A DNA stretch of 64,000 bases from Nannocystis punicea (GTDB lineage: Bacteria > Myxococcota_A > Polyangia > Nannocystales > Nannocystaceae): contig NZ_CP114040.1 in assembly GCF_026965555.1 (NCBI RefSeq), positions 3,782,001 to 3,846,000 of the forward strand, read 5' to 3'. The notes under the pieces were generated by a model. That model saw only the letters and a list, made by a program, of their open reading frames with translations. It had not been told where the DNA came from and did no database searches. Both the position numbers and the translations under genes were made by a program. Of the stretch, positions 46,690-55,416 are shown one piece after another. The number at the start of each line of letters is the position of its first letter. Position 1 is the first letter of the stretch.

Positions 46690-49446
46690 TCAGGGCCGCG
46701 CCCCCGCGAGCGCGGCGAGGCGGGCCGCGCCGCCGGCTCCGGCGCGGCGGTACAGCTCACGGGCCGCGGCGCGCAGTTCCTCGACGCGGCCGGCGGAGGC
46801 GTCGGGCGTGCGCTCCAGGGCGTCGGCGAGGGTCGTGCGGGCGCGCGCGAGCAGGAGGTGGGGCGCGCTGGCGAAGTCGTCGGCGGCGCGGGCGGACAGG
46901 GTGGCGATCGCGGGCTCGAGCGCGGCGATCGCCTCGGCCGGGCGGTCGAGGGCCAGGAGGGCGCGACCCAGGCCGACCTGCGTGTCGGCGATCCGCACGG
47001 CGATCCACGGGCGCTCGCGCAGCGGCGAGGCGCCGGCGATCGCGGCCTGCAGGGGGTCGAGGGCGGCCTCGGGGCGGCCGCGGAGCAGGGCCGCGTAACC
47101 GCCGGCGAGGTTCGCCAGCGCGGTCGTCGGCGCCTCGTCCTCGCCGGTGCGCGGGCCCGCCAAGCAGGTCGCCGCCTGCTCCATCGCGGTCGCGGCGGCC
47201 TCGGGGCGCTCGAGGTCGTCCTCGGCGTGGCCGAGGGCCAGCCAGCACACCGCGCACACCTCGTACGGCTCGCCGGGGCCGACGAACTGCGGGCACAGCT
47301 CGGCGAACACCGCTTGCGCCGCGGCCGGGTCGAGCGTGTGGTCGGCGGCCATGCGCCGCAGCTGGCGCACGTACGGGTGGCGCTCGCCGAGCAGGCCGCC
47401 GAGCCCGGCCAGCGCGGTGGCGAAGCCCTCGGCGCGGGCGCCCGGGTCGGCGGTCACGAGCGCGAGGTTGGCGTGGTAGCTCCAGCGCTCGACCGGGTCG
47501 GCGTAGTCCGCCGCGTCGCCGGCCGCGACCGCGGCCCGGTAGCTGGCGAGCGCCAGCGCCGGCTCGCCGCGGGCGCCGTGCACCGCCCCGAGGTTGTTGG
47601 CCAGCAGGGCCGCGAGGTCGGGGCGATGACCTGTCCTTTCGACCATGGCCTCGGCGACACGTCGCTGCGCGAGCGCGACGTCGGGCTGGCCGAGGCCGAC
47701 GCCGTCGACCCACATGCGCCGCGCCAGGGCCTCGGCCGCGACCGCGTCGACCCGCGCGGCGAGGCCGATCACGTAGGCGTCGTCGAGGGTGGCGCGCGCG
47801 GTGGTGAGGTCGTAGGCCAGCAGCGCGGTGCGACCGGCGGCGAGGGCGGCCTCGGCGACCAGCGGGGCGTAGGCGAGGCGCTCGGCCTCGGCGCGCACGG
47901 CCGCGAGCTCGCCGGCGGCCGGCCCGAGCTCGCCCGCGTCGGCCAGCACGCGCGCGCGCGCGAGGCGGGCTCGCTGCTCGTCGACCGCGGCCGCGATGGC
48001 CGGATCTCCGGGCGGCGCGACCTCGGCCGCCATCGCCACCGGATCGCCGCACAGCGCCGGCGGCGGCAGCTTGGCGACCACCGCGGTGGCCTCGCGGGCG
48101 ACCCCCGGCGCGCCGGTGGCGAGGACCTCGGCGGCGCCGGCGAGCGCGGCCCGGCGCTCGGCGAGGCAGCGCATGCCGGCGTCGAGGAGCCGGCTCGACC
48201 GCTCGCCGCGCTGGTGCCCGAGGCACACGTCGCGGTGCACCGCGGCCCAGCGCGCGCCGTAGTCGTCGAGCGCGGCGACCACCTTCGGCGCGACGTCGGC
48301 CGGCAGCGCGGCGGCGACCGCCTCGCGCTGCGCGGCGCTCCACACCTCGGCGACCCGCGCCTCGCCGGCGTCGCACACCGAGACCGCCGCCGCCGGGCCG
48401 AGCAGCCAGCCGAGAGTCATCGCCAGACCGCCGAGCGCCGCGGCGCCGAACCACTTGCGCCGCTGCGCCGCCGGATCGCGGCCGAGCGCGCGCAGCAGCG
48501 CGTCCATGTCGGGGTAGCGATCGGCGGGGTCGGTCTTCAGGCCGCGACGCAGCCGCGCCAGCAGCCACGCCGGCACGCGCAGGCCCGGCGGCGGCTCGCT
48601 CACGCGGCCGGCGAGGATGTTGTCGGTGAGGCCGAGCAGCGTCTCGCCGGCGAACGGCCGCTGGCCGCACAGCGCCTCGTGCAGCGCCACGCAGAAGCTG
48701 AACTGATCGCTGGCGGGCCCGGCCGGCTTGCCGAGGTGCTGCTCGGGGGACATGTACGCCGGCGTGCCCATCACCGCCCCGTGCGCGGTGAGCCGCGCGC
48801 CGACCAGGCCGTCGGTGCGCGGGCCGGGCCGCTCGCCGTCGCCGTCGTCGCCGCGCGCGAGGCCGAAGTCGGCCACCCGCGCCCGGCCGTCGCTGCCGAT
48901 CAGGACGTTGTCCGGCTTGAAGTCGCGGTGCACCACGCCGGCGGCGTGGGCCGCCGCCAGGCCGCGGCCCGCTTGCAGGTACACGTCGAGGAGCTCCCGC
49001 CACTTGCGCGGCCGCTCGGCGGCCCACTCGCCGGCGGTGCGGCCCTCGACGTACTCCATGGCGATGAAGAACTGGCCGTCGACCACCCCGACGTCGTGGA
49101 CCTGGACCACGTTGGGGTGCGACAGGCGGGCCATCGCCTGGGCCTCGCGGAGGAACCGGGTCTCCTTGTAGTCGGGCCCGAGGTCGCGGCGCAGCAGCTT
49201 GACCGCGATCCGTCGATCGAGCTCCGGGTCGAACGCGGCGTGCACGACCCCCATGCCGCCGGCGCCCAGCTCTCGCAGCAGGACGAAGCGGCCGATCCGC
49301 CCGCGCACCGTCGGATCGGTGGTCGGATTGAGGACCTCGCGCGCGCCGGGGACGATCGCTCGTTCGCCGCTGACCGCGGTCTCGGCGAGGTCGAGCCCGG
49401 GGGCGAGGGTCCGGGCGGACAACGAGGTGGTGCGATCGAGGGTCAC
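46690..49446 (-). CDS. Transmembrane Ser/Thr protein kinase with helical C-terminal sensor region
   Basis: 918 residues from a GTG with ggagg six bases upstream. Kinase domain ~50-325: glycine loop GAGGMG (61-66), K83, HRDFKPDN (D175), DFG (D193), MSPEQ at the activation-segment end. One transmembrane helix at ~332-357 (KWFGAAALGGLAMTLGWLLG). The ~560-residue C-terminal region is alpha-helical with TPR-like units (EPALALASYRAAVAAGDAAD, RPEAAATAMEQAATCLAG) and paired cysteines. Catalytic residues are complete. It is the second gene of a tight minus-strand operon: 15 bp after the ADYC lipoprotein and 12 bp before the histidine kinase. That placement suggests it phosphorylates or tunes the two-component pair. 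Confidence 0.9.
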   Translation of the reverse strand: MTLDRTTSLSARTLAPGLDLAETAVSGERAIVPGAREVLNPTTDPTVRGRIGRFVLLRELGAGGMGVVHAAFDPELDRRIAVKLLRRDLGPDYKETRFLREAQAMARLSHPNVVQVHDVGVVDGQFFIAMEYVEGRTAGEWAAERPRKWRELLDVYLQAGRGLAAAHAAGVVHRDFKPDNVLIGSDGRARVADFGLARGDDGDGERPGPRTDGLVGARLTAHGAVMGTPAYMSPEQHLGKPAGPASDQFSFCVALHEALCGQRPFAGETLLGLTDNILAGRVSEPPPGLRVPAWLLARLRRGLKTDPADRYPDMDALLRALGRDPAAQRRKWFGAAALGGLAMTLGWLLGPAAAVSVCDAGEARVAEVWSAAQREAVAAALPADVAPKVVAALDDYGARWAAVHRDVCLGHQRGERSSRLLDAGMRCLAERRAALAGAAEVLATGAPGVAREATAVVAKLPPPALCGDPVAMAAEVAPPGDPAIAAAVDEQRARLARARVLADAGELGPAAGELAAVRAEAERLAYAPLVAEAALAAGRTALLAYDLTTARATLDDAYVIGLAARVDAVAAEALARRMWVDGVGLGQPDVALAQRRVAEAMVERTGHRPDLAALLANNLGAVHGARGEPALALASYRAAVAAGDAADYADPVERWSYHANLALVTADPGARAEGFATALAGLGGLLGERHPYVRQLRRMAADHTLDPAAAQAVFAELCPQFVGPGEPYEVCAVCWLALGHAEDDLERPEAAATAMEQAATCLAGPRTGEDEAPTTALANLAGGYAALLRGRPEAALDPLQAAIAGASPLRERPWIAVRIADTQVGLGRALLALDRPAEAIAALEPAIATLSARAADDFASAPHLLLARARTTLADALERTPDASAGRVEELRAAARELYRRAGAGGAARLAALAGARP

Positions 49447-49461
49447 GCGCGCCTCCGCAGA

Positions 49462-50454
49462 TCAGGGCAGCATGGTCCGCCATTCGATGCCCGGGCCGAA
49501 CGAGCCGTCGCCGCTGCACGCGGGCACCGAGCAATGAATGCTGGCAGGATCGGCGTAGCGCGGATCGTCGAGGCAGAGCGCGCCGGTCGGGCCCCACTTG
49601 GCCTCGAGCGAGTTCTCGGCGACGCCCGGGGTGACGCTGCCGCTGGCGTTGCGCCACGCGACCGGGGTGCCGTCGACGGTGTAGGGGGTGCCGTCGCCGC
49701 AGTAATCGGCGGTGACCATGCGCAGGGTCGCCTTGCGCTGGTCGAGGTCGGCGTGGCGGGCGCCGCTCGGCGCGTAGTCCATCATCTTCATCTTGTAGGC
49801 GCCCTCGGCGACGCAGGCGATCGTGAACCACCGGCCCTGCCCCGGGTTGATCGCGTTGGTCACGCGATCGTAGGTCTCGCCGTAGATCAGCGTCACCATG
49901 TCCTTCTTGTCGTCGCTGGTGTTGGGACAGACGGGCTGGGTGACGTTGTCCTGGTCGTTGTACTGCATGCGATAGACGCTGACCATGGCGCCGCCGGCGG
50001 ACCACGACGGGACCTGAGAATCGAAGCCGACGATCCGCAGCTGGACCGGGCCGGTCGGGGTCATGAGGCTCAAGACCTTGCCGACCAGCTGCGGGCCGGT
50101 GTACGTGATCTGCCCGTTGTTCATGTTGCGGGCGATCAGCTCGTCGCGGCCCAGGTTCATGTCGGGCTTGTAGTGGTTGCCGTTGGCCGGGTTGAAGATG
50201 TCGACGAAGGTGACGCCGCTGGCGTTGGCGACGCCGTCGAGGTTCAGCTCGGTGATCAGGGCGTCGTTCACGGTCGGCGAGTTGAGCGAGCAGCCGATGC
50301 AGCCGCCGCCGCCGCCCGGACGCAGCGACACCAGCTCCTCTCCCGCGAAGTCGACGGGGTCGTCGCAGCCGGCGAGGCCGGCGAGGGCGAGCGCGAACAC
50401 GGGAAGCCACGAGCGCAGACGGGACGAGACGGGGACCATCGACGAGTTCTCCAT
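49462..50454 (-). CDS. ADYC-domain lipoprotein
   Basis: 330 residues from ATG 50454; an internal ATG at 50439 is also possible. The signal peptide SWLPVFALALAGLAGC has a clear lipobox. After a short Gly linker the domain contains VNDALITELNLDG, VRNGDIT-like strands, and the diagnostic TADYCGDGTPYTVDGTPVAW, the motif that names the ADYC family of myxobacterial secreted proteins. The end is CSVPACSGDGSFGPGIEWRTMLP. Several cysteines are likely in disulphides. As the first gene of the kinase operon (15 bp before the Ser/Thr kinase) it could be the extracytoplasmic input protein for that signalling unit; this is inference. Confidence 0.83.
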   Translation of the reverse strand: MENSSMVPVSSRLRSWLPVFALALAGLAGCDDPVDFAGEELVSLRPGGGGGCIGCSLNSPTVNDALITELNLDGVANASGVTFVDIFNPANGNHYKPDMNLGRDELIARNMNNGQITYTGPQLVGKVLSLMTPTGPVQLRIVGFDSQVPSWSAGGAMVSVYRMQYNDQDNVTQPVCPNTSDDKKDMVTLIYGETYDRVTNAINPGQGRWFTIACVAEGAYKMKMMDYAPSGARHADLDQRKATLRMVTADYCGDGTPYTVDGTPVAWRNASGSVTPGVAENSLEAKWGPTGALCLDDPRYADPASIHCSVPACSGDGSFGPGIEWRTMLP

Positions 50455-50924
50455 GGTGACGCGGGCCCCCTCGCAAGCGCCGGGCTCGGCCGGGGCGGTC
50501 GGGAAAAGTCGTGCGTCGGCGAGGACATGGCCGGCGGCGCGGCGGCGAGCGCCGGGCCCCGGCAGAGCCCGCCGGCAGCCCTGGCGGCGGTTTCTGCCGG
50601 CCACCGGCAGAACCCGCCGCCTGGCCGCGAGGTCGCGAATGTGGACACCGGGCGGGGGCAGCGGCCGCGGACGTCCGCGAAAGTGGTGAGAGGGTGACCG
50701 CGCACGAACCTCGACCGCAATGGACGATCTCTGGCCGGTCGTGGGCAGCACCTCGGCATGGTCGCAGGCCGGCCGTGTGCATTCAAGCCGCCGCGCCGGG
50801 CGCCGGCGGGGCAGAAAAAATGCGCTCATGGTCGCGGGACCAGTCGCGCGAATGTTCGCTCGAGAGAATGATCGGCGAGCGCGTCGCGCGATTGCTGCCA
50901 TTCGCCGATTGCCGAGCGGATCCT
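50455..50924. other. 470-bp region with a GC-rich inverted repeat
   Basis: No gene. gcggtttctgccgg (50587-50600) and ccggcagaacccgc (50604-50617) form a 14-bp inverted repeat (one mismatch) on a 3-base loop. Further cggcaga words surround it. A degenerate gaggacatgg of the window-wide palindrome family is at ~50520. The promoter of the minus-strand kinase operon should lie here. Confidence 0.45.
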
Positions 50925-51734
50925 TCAATCCGCGGGTGGGCGCAGCCAGGTGTCCTCGTTGGGGAAGCGGCCGAACATCGACAGGCGGTGCACCGGTCGA
51001 TCGGCGGCGACGGCCCCGGACGCGATGGCGGCCGGCGACACGAACCTCTTCGCCGACACGCCGCTGGTCTCGCCCGTGCAGCCGCCTCCGTTCGCGCCCC
51101 CGCTCACGGGCGGCAGGCCGTCGCCGAACACCGTGTCGCGGTAGGTGACGCGCGCCAGGCCCTGGAAGTACAGCCGATGGTCGAACTGCGCCGTCGAGTA
51201 CAGCCGCCCGTCGTGCACGTGCACGGTCGGGAAGTACAGCCATTCGGGGTAGCGCGACGGGAACTCGAACGCCATCGGGTGGACGTCCTGCGCGCCCGGC
51301 TGGAACTGAAACACGACGAAGCCCCAGTCGGCGTACTGGGGCAGCTTGTGCCACAGGCTGTCGGACAGGCGGAAGCGCGGATCGAGGCGGACGAAGTCGG
51401 CGCGCGTCGGCACGAACGAGGCCTCGAAGGAGCCGACGCGGTGCACCTGCAAGCGCTCGGCGGACAGCGTGAAGAGCACGGCGGGCCGGGGCTGGGGCTC
51501 CGGGAAGCCGCGCATCAGCTCGTCGAACAGCGCGGGCACCGTGGACAGGTCGCGGAAGACGACCCCGTCCTCCAGCGAGCCGGGCACGAGCGGGATCGGC
51601 AAGATCATCGCCGAGCGCTCCTCCGCGTGGAGGCGCATCGCGTAGACGAGGAGCTGCCTGCCGCCCACGTGTCGCGCGAACAGCCGGGTCCGTTGCAGCT
51701 CGACCTGCCGGGGACTCACGATGATACACATCAT
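50925..51734 (-). CDS. Uncharacterised protein (~270 residues)
   Basis: Start at a double ATG (51734/51731); the frame also opens upstream to 51767. No signal peptide or transmembrane helix is evident. It contains QLLVYAMRLHAEERSAMILP, LFDELMRGFPEP, HPMAFEFPSRYPEWLYFPTVHVHDG and TAQFDHRLYFQG. The alternation of beta strands and the His-rich FPTVHVHDG hint at a metal-binding or enzyme-like fold, but I cannot assign a family. It follows the 51768-52937 gene by 33 bp on the same strand, so the two form an operon. Confidence 0.7.
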   Translation of the reverse strand: MMCIIVSPRQVELQRTRLFARHVGGRQLLVYAMRLHAEERSAMILPIPLVPGSLEDGVVFRDLSTVPALFDELMRGFPEPQPRPAVLFTLSAERLQVHRVGSFEASFVPTRADFVRLDPRFRLSDSLWHKLPQYADWGFVVFQFQPGAQDVHPMAFEFPSRYPEWLYFPTVHVHDGRLYSTAQFDHRLYFQGLARVTYRDTVFGDGLPPVSGGANGGGCTGETSGVSAKRFVSPAAIASGAVAADRPVHRLSMFGRFPNEDTWLRPPAD

Positions 51735-51767
51735 TTCACCCGTAACACGGCGCCGATGCGGGGGCAA

Positions 51768-52937
51768 TCACCAGAACTTCCACCACGGCTTTCGCGGCGG
51801 CGCTTCCGTCTCGAGCTCGCGCAGCGAGCCCACCAGAGCGTCGATGTCGGCGCGCAGCTCGTCGACGGGGACGTGGTCCTCGCTGGCGCAGGCGATCATC
51901 AGCGCCGTGCCGTCCGCCAGCGTCCGCCAGCGGTACACGGTGTGGCGCGGAGTATCGGTGGTGTAGCGCAGCAGCGTCTCCACCCGGTCGCCCGGGTACA
52001 GGATCGTCTCGAGCTGCACCGCGGTCGCGCCGGGGGGCGTGGTCTGGCGGACGGCCGCGTCGCCGAGCTGCATCAGCTCCGCAGTCGTCGCGACCCGCAT
52101 GCCCCGCATGCGCACCAGCGACAGCAAGCGCAGGCCGTCGGTGCCCGAGAACGAGAGGCGGCTGAGCTGCAGCCCGTACTCCGAGGCGCCGACGACCGGG
52201 GCGTAGCGCGCGGGTGGGGTCAACGCGAGGCCGAGCGCGTCGATCTCGAGGGAGCGCGGTCGCGCCGGCGGCTCGGACATGACGACCACGGCGCCCGTGT
52301 CGAGGAGCTCGCGCAGGGCCGCGCGCGCCCGGGTGACCGGGTGCCCGGGGAAGTCGGCGTCGTGCGCCGGGTCGTCGATGTGGCGCTGATCGAGCCGGCG
52401 CATCATCGCCTGGAGGTCCTCGTCGCCGCGAGCGGCCAGCGCCTTGTTCGTCAGCACCGACTCGCGCAGGCCGGTTCCACGGGCCGTCTCGACGACGATC
52501 AGCTCGAGCATGCGGCCGTCGAGCGGGACGAGCAGGTGACCCATCACGGTCTCGTGGCCCGGCTCGTAGCAGAGCCGGTGGAGCACGGTGACGCCGTGGC
52601 CGGCGCCCAGGCGCACGCGGCCGGTCTCGATCACCGGCGACCAGCTCGCGTCGGCGGTCCGCGGCTCCTTCGGCGCGGGCGCGCCGTCCCGTGGCATCAT
52701 GGCAAAGAAGCGCTCGAACAGGGCGCGCGCGTCCCGTTCGACGTCCTGCCGCCACGCGTCCTCGTGCGCGGGATCGAGGTCGAGCGCCAGATCGTGGAGC
52801 ACGACCCGCATGCCGAACCCGCCCTCGGGATCGACGAGCGTCGCGTCCCGCTCGCCGTTCTGCGGGACGTGATACCGGTCCGGGTAGTCGAAGTGCACGC
52901 CGAGGGAGCCGCTGTGGAGCGCTTCCAGAATGGTCAT
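51768..52937 (-). CDS. Uncharacterised protein (389 residues)
   Basis: ATG at 52937. No signal peptide. It begins MTILEALHSGSLGVHFDYPD and has two similar-looking halves: RVVLHDLALDLDPAHEDAWR, MGHLLVPLDGRMLELIVVET in the first, and RTTLADGTALMIACASED with LRADIDALVGSLRELE near the end in the second. The end is rich in Trp (RKPWWKFW). The 'positive-charge strand, then D-x-x-V-x-S-L' ending resembles small lipid- or stress-binding folds such as DcrB/PsbP-like proteins, but this is only a suggestion. Upstream member of a two-gene operon with 50925-51734. Confidence 0.7.
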   Translation of the reverse strand: MTILEALHSGSLGVHFDYPDRYHVPQNGERDATLVDPEGGFGMRVVLHDLALDLDPAHEDAWRQDVERDARALFERFFAMMPRDGAPAPKEPRTADASWSPVIETGRVRLGAGHGVTVLHRLCYEPGHETVMGHLLVPLDGRMLELIVVETARGTGLRESVLTNKALAARGDEDLQAMMRRLDQRHIDDPAHDADFPGHPVTRARAALRELLDTGAVVVMSEPPARPRSLEIDALGLALTPPARYAPVVGASEYGLQLSRLSFSGTDGLRLLSLVRMRGMRVATTAELMQLGDAAVRQTTPPGATAVQLETILYPGDRVETLLRYTTDTPRHTVYRWRTLADGTALMIACASEDHVPVDELRADIDALVGSLRELETEAPPRKPWWKFW

Positions 52938-53405
52938 TGTCGAAAAACGTACCACGGGCGTCGTCGTCCGGGAGCGCGGAGCAGGCGATGAGCGGCGGAA
53001 CATTGCTGCTGCGGGCGCTCACGTCGTTCGTCCGCGGGCTCGTCGTTCATCGCCGGGTCGCGGCGCGAGAGGTCCGGTTCCGCTGATTCCGGGGTCGGTC
53101 GGCCGCCCGGGCGACCTCGGCGATCCGCACGTCGAGGCTCGGTGCCTTGCTCGTTTGCGCTGCGACAGTTCGAGCTGGAAACAGAGGACGCAAGGACGGT
53201 TCGAGTCGAGCTCACCGACAATATTGTCGCCTCGAAACCTTGGCGCTTCATCGGCGGCGACAATACGATACGCTCGTCACCGTCACCGACCCGTTCGTCG
53301 ACGTGAACGTCGGTGGTATCGGGAATGGAGCGCTCATCCCGCCGGGAGTGAAAAGCTGGACGTCGAGCTCCAAGTGAGCCCCGAGTGTCGCAGTGCGCCG
53401 CAGAG
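52938..53405. other. 468-bp intergenic region with a GACAATATTGTC palindrome
   Basis: No gene. A perfect 12-bp palindrome gacaatattgtc lies at 53217-53228 (extended cgacaatattgtcg), and a half-site gcgacaatac follows at 53257-53266. These are AT-rich islands in GC-rich sequence and could be an operator upstream of the 52937-50925 operon. Confidence 0.4.
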
Positions 53406-53759
53406 TCATCGTGGCGTCGGCGGGTTCGCGGGACGTGCCGACCCGCGTCGCGACCAGCGACCGAGCGCGAGGCCGGCCAGTAGCCCGACGACCAGCAGGC
53501 CGTCGCCTGGCTCGCGGGCCGCAGAACAGCCGCGCTCCTGCGAGCACACGTACGGGGCCAGGTCGGCGGCCGAGATCTGGGTCATCTCGCCGACGTCGGC
53601 GACGTCGTAGACGCAGGTCTCGCCGCCGGGGAGGGCGCAGAACGACTCGGCGGGGCAGGTCGTCAAGATCTTCTGCGGCGCTCCCTCGCCGCACTTCGCG
53701 CCAGCGCTCTCGAGGACTTGGATGACGGTGTTGGGGTGTCGGGTCAGGATCTCGGGCAT
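53406..53759 (-). CDS. Small protein with C-terminal membrane anchor, unknown function
   Basis: 117 residues from ATG 53759 (an upstream ATG at 53840 is possible, but would add a Pro/Ser-rich leader). The N-terminal ~75 residues contain four cysteines (AGAKCGEGAPQKILTTCPAESFCALPGGETCVYDV) and resemble a small secreted module. GDGLLVVGLLAGLALGRWSRR near the end looks like a sorting/anchor helix followed by basic residues, similar to MYXO-CTERM-type tails. Family not recognised. Confidence 0.6.
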   Translation of the reverse strand: MPEILTRHPNTVIQVLESAGAKCGEGAPQKILTTCPAESFCALPGGETCVYDVADVGEMTQISAADLAPYVCSQERGCSAAREPGDGLLVVGLLAGLALGRWSRRGSARPANPPTPR

Positions 53760-53834
53760 GGCCGTCGAACCATGGCCCGGGCGCCCCCCGCCGCAAGCGA
53801 ACGACCGCGGCGGCGACGGCGAGGCTTCCTCTTC

Positions 53835-53886
53835 GAACATGTCATCATGGATATGTTTTTAAAGACATGTCCATGAGGACATGTTC
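53835..53886. repeat. 22-bp inverted repeat of the GGACATGTCC family
   Basis: gaacatgtcatcatggatatgt (53835-53856) and acatgtccatgaggacatgttc (53865-53886) pair with two mismatches around the loop ttttaaag. It is the longest of these hairpins in the window. Unlike most of the others it lies upstream of the neighbouring minus-strand gene, not downstream of a recognised one. Confidence 0.7.
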
Positions 53887-54744
53887 ACGAACTACGCGCA
53901 GCGATGCCCGGCCTGGGCGAGGGCCCCGCCGCGTCGCGGGTGAATCATGCGACGCGCCCGGTCCGTGGATCGCGCTCTCGAGGGGCCCGCGAGGGCGCGC
54001 TCGCCTGCGGTGAGCACGACAGTCGCACGGGACGCCTGCGTGACGTCGGGGTCGCGTCGCGGTGTGCGCACGCAGGAAGTCCGAGGCTGTGGGCCCGCAT
54101 CGCTGTCCCGGGGCACGCCGCTGTGCGTGCGAGACGTCGGGCAGCACGCCGCGGCCGGCCGCTGCGAGCATTGAGGTCGGCCGCTGCAGGAACCACGGGG
54201 ACGTGCGAATCGAGCAGATCGAGCGGGTCTTGCGCGTCATCGCCGAGGCGCGTGAATGCGAGCCGTCGGCGCGCCGGAAGCCCTCGTCCGTGGGCTGTTG
54301 TGGAGGGTCGGTGGCCGCTTCGCCGCCGTCCTGATGTCAGCGACTTCGGCGCCGGCGGCCTCGCCGGCCGGGTGACATCATCCGCGACGGGCACGACGAT
54401 TCGCTCGCGCGGCGGTTCTCGGTCTCTCGATCGCAGCGCGTCGGCATCAACCCGGTGCTGACCCGGAAGATGGAGACTCACCCGTCAGCGCCGGCGCGCG
54501 TGCGAGTGGCGGCGCGCCGGTCCGCGCCGACGACCCCGTCGGCGTCCGCGAACTGCCATGGCGACGACGCCGGCAATCATTGCAGTTGACGGCCACGCGC
54601 GGCGGTTCGTAGGACCCGCGTACTCGTAGTCCTAAGATTCGCCCCGAAGCTCGTCTCCTATCAACACTGCCATGACAAATCACGTCCCAAAATCGACACC
54701 TCGCCGCGGGCGCCGACGGGGTCGGTGGCGTACCCTGAGTCCCC
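53887..54744. other. ~860-bp region without a supportable gene
   Basis: Several overlapping frames are open on both strands, but none has a start signal, domain or typical codon pattern that I trust. It lies just before the broken PAS-STAS gene and could hold decayed sequence. A taccct box near 54731 may be the -10 of that gene. Confidence 0.4.
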
Positions 54745-55416
54745 ATGGCGAACCGTTCGGCGGAAGAGCTTGAGCGCGCGCTCGCGGTCTTGCAGGCGGC
54801 GGCGGACGCCTTGCCGTACAGCATGTTCTGGAAGGACGCGTCGCTGCGCTACTACGGCTGCAACGCGCTGTTCGCCGCCATGGCCGAGCTGTCCTCGCCG
54901 GCGGAGATCCGCGGGCGCGACGACTTCGACATGCCGTGGCCGCGGGCGCAGTCGGAGAAGTTCCGCGCCGACGACCTCGAGGTGCTCGCCACCGGGGTCG
55001 CCAAGCTCGGCATCCTCGAGGTGCTGCGCGTCGACGGCGAGGACCGGTGGGTCGAGACGGGCAAGGCGCCGCTGCGCGACCGCTCGGGCGCGCTGCTCGG
55101 GGTGGTCGGGTGGTTCCACGACGTCACCGCCCGCAAGCTGGCCGACGAGGAGACCGCCCGCGTCCATCAGGAGGCCCTGCAAGAGCTCGCCACGCCGCTC
55201 CTGCCGGTGGCCGACGGGGTCGTGGTGATGCCGCTCGTCGGCGTCATCGACGCCCATCGCGGCACCCAGGCGACGGAGACCCTGCTGGCCGGAGTCGCCG
55301 AGCACCGCGCCCACACGGCCATCCTCGACGTCACCGGGGTCAGCTCCAGGCCTCGTCGTGCTGCATGTCCCACAGCTCCACGGCCGCCTTGCATCCGTCG
55401 CAGATCTTGCCGGTGA
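54745..55416 (+). pseudogene. PAS-STAS regulator truncated in its STAS domain
   Basis: About 199 authentic residues. A PAS-type domain (SMFWKDASLRYYGCNALFAA, DDFDMPWPRAQSEKFRADD, VGWFHDVTARKLADEETARV) is followed by the first half of a STAS domain (LPVADGVVVMPLVGVIDAHR, ATETLLAGVAEH, HTAILDVTGV). The intact relative at 8192 continues from LDLTGV into VVDTGTASHL and ~70 more residues. Here homology stops at about base 55340, exactly where the stop codon of the convergent 1089-residue gene lies, and the frame then reads antisense to that gene until a chance stop at 55416. The conserved phosphorylatable Ser/Thr region and the rest of STAS are missing, so it is almost certainly non-functional. 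Confidence 0.75.

Noticed and set aside
46414..50697. 1427-codon plus-strand frame across the Ser/Thr kinase and ADYC gene
   Set aside because: Antisense shadow; the kinase catalytic motifs and lipobox are on the minus strand.
53845..54240. 131-codon minus-strand frame next to the hairpin at 53835
   Set aside because: No start signal, Arg/Ala/Pro-rich, ends in hairpin-derived sequence; no support as a gene.
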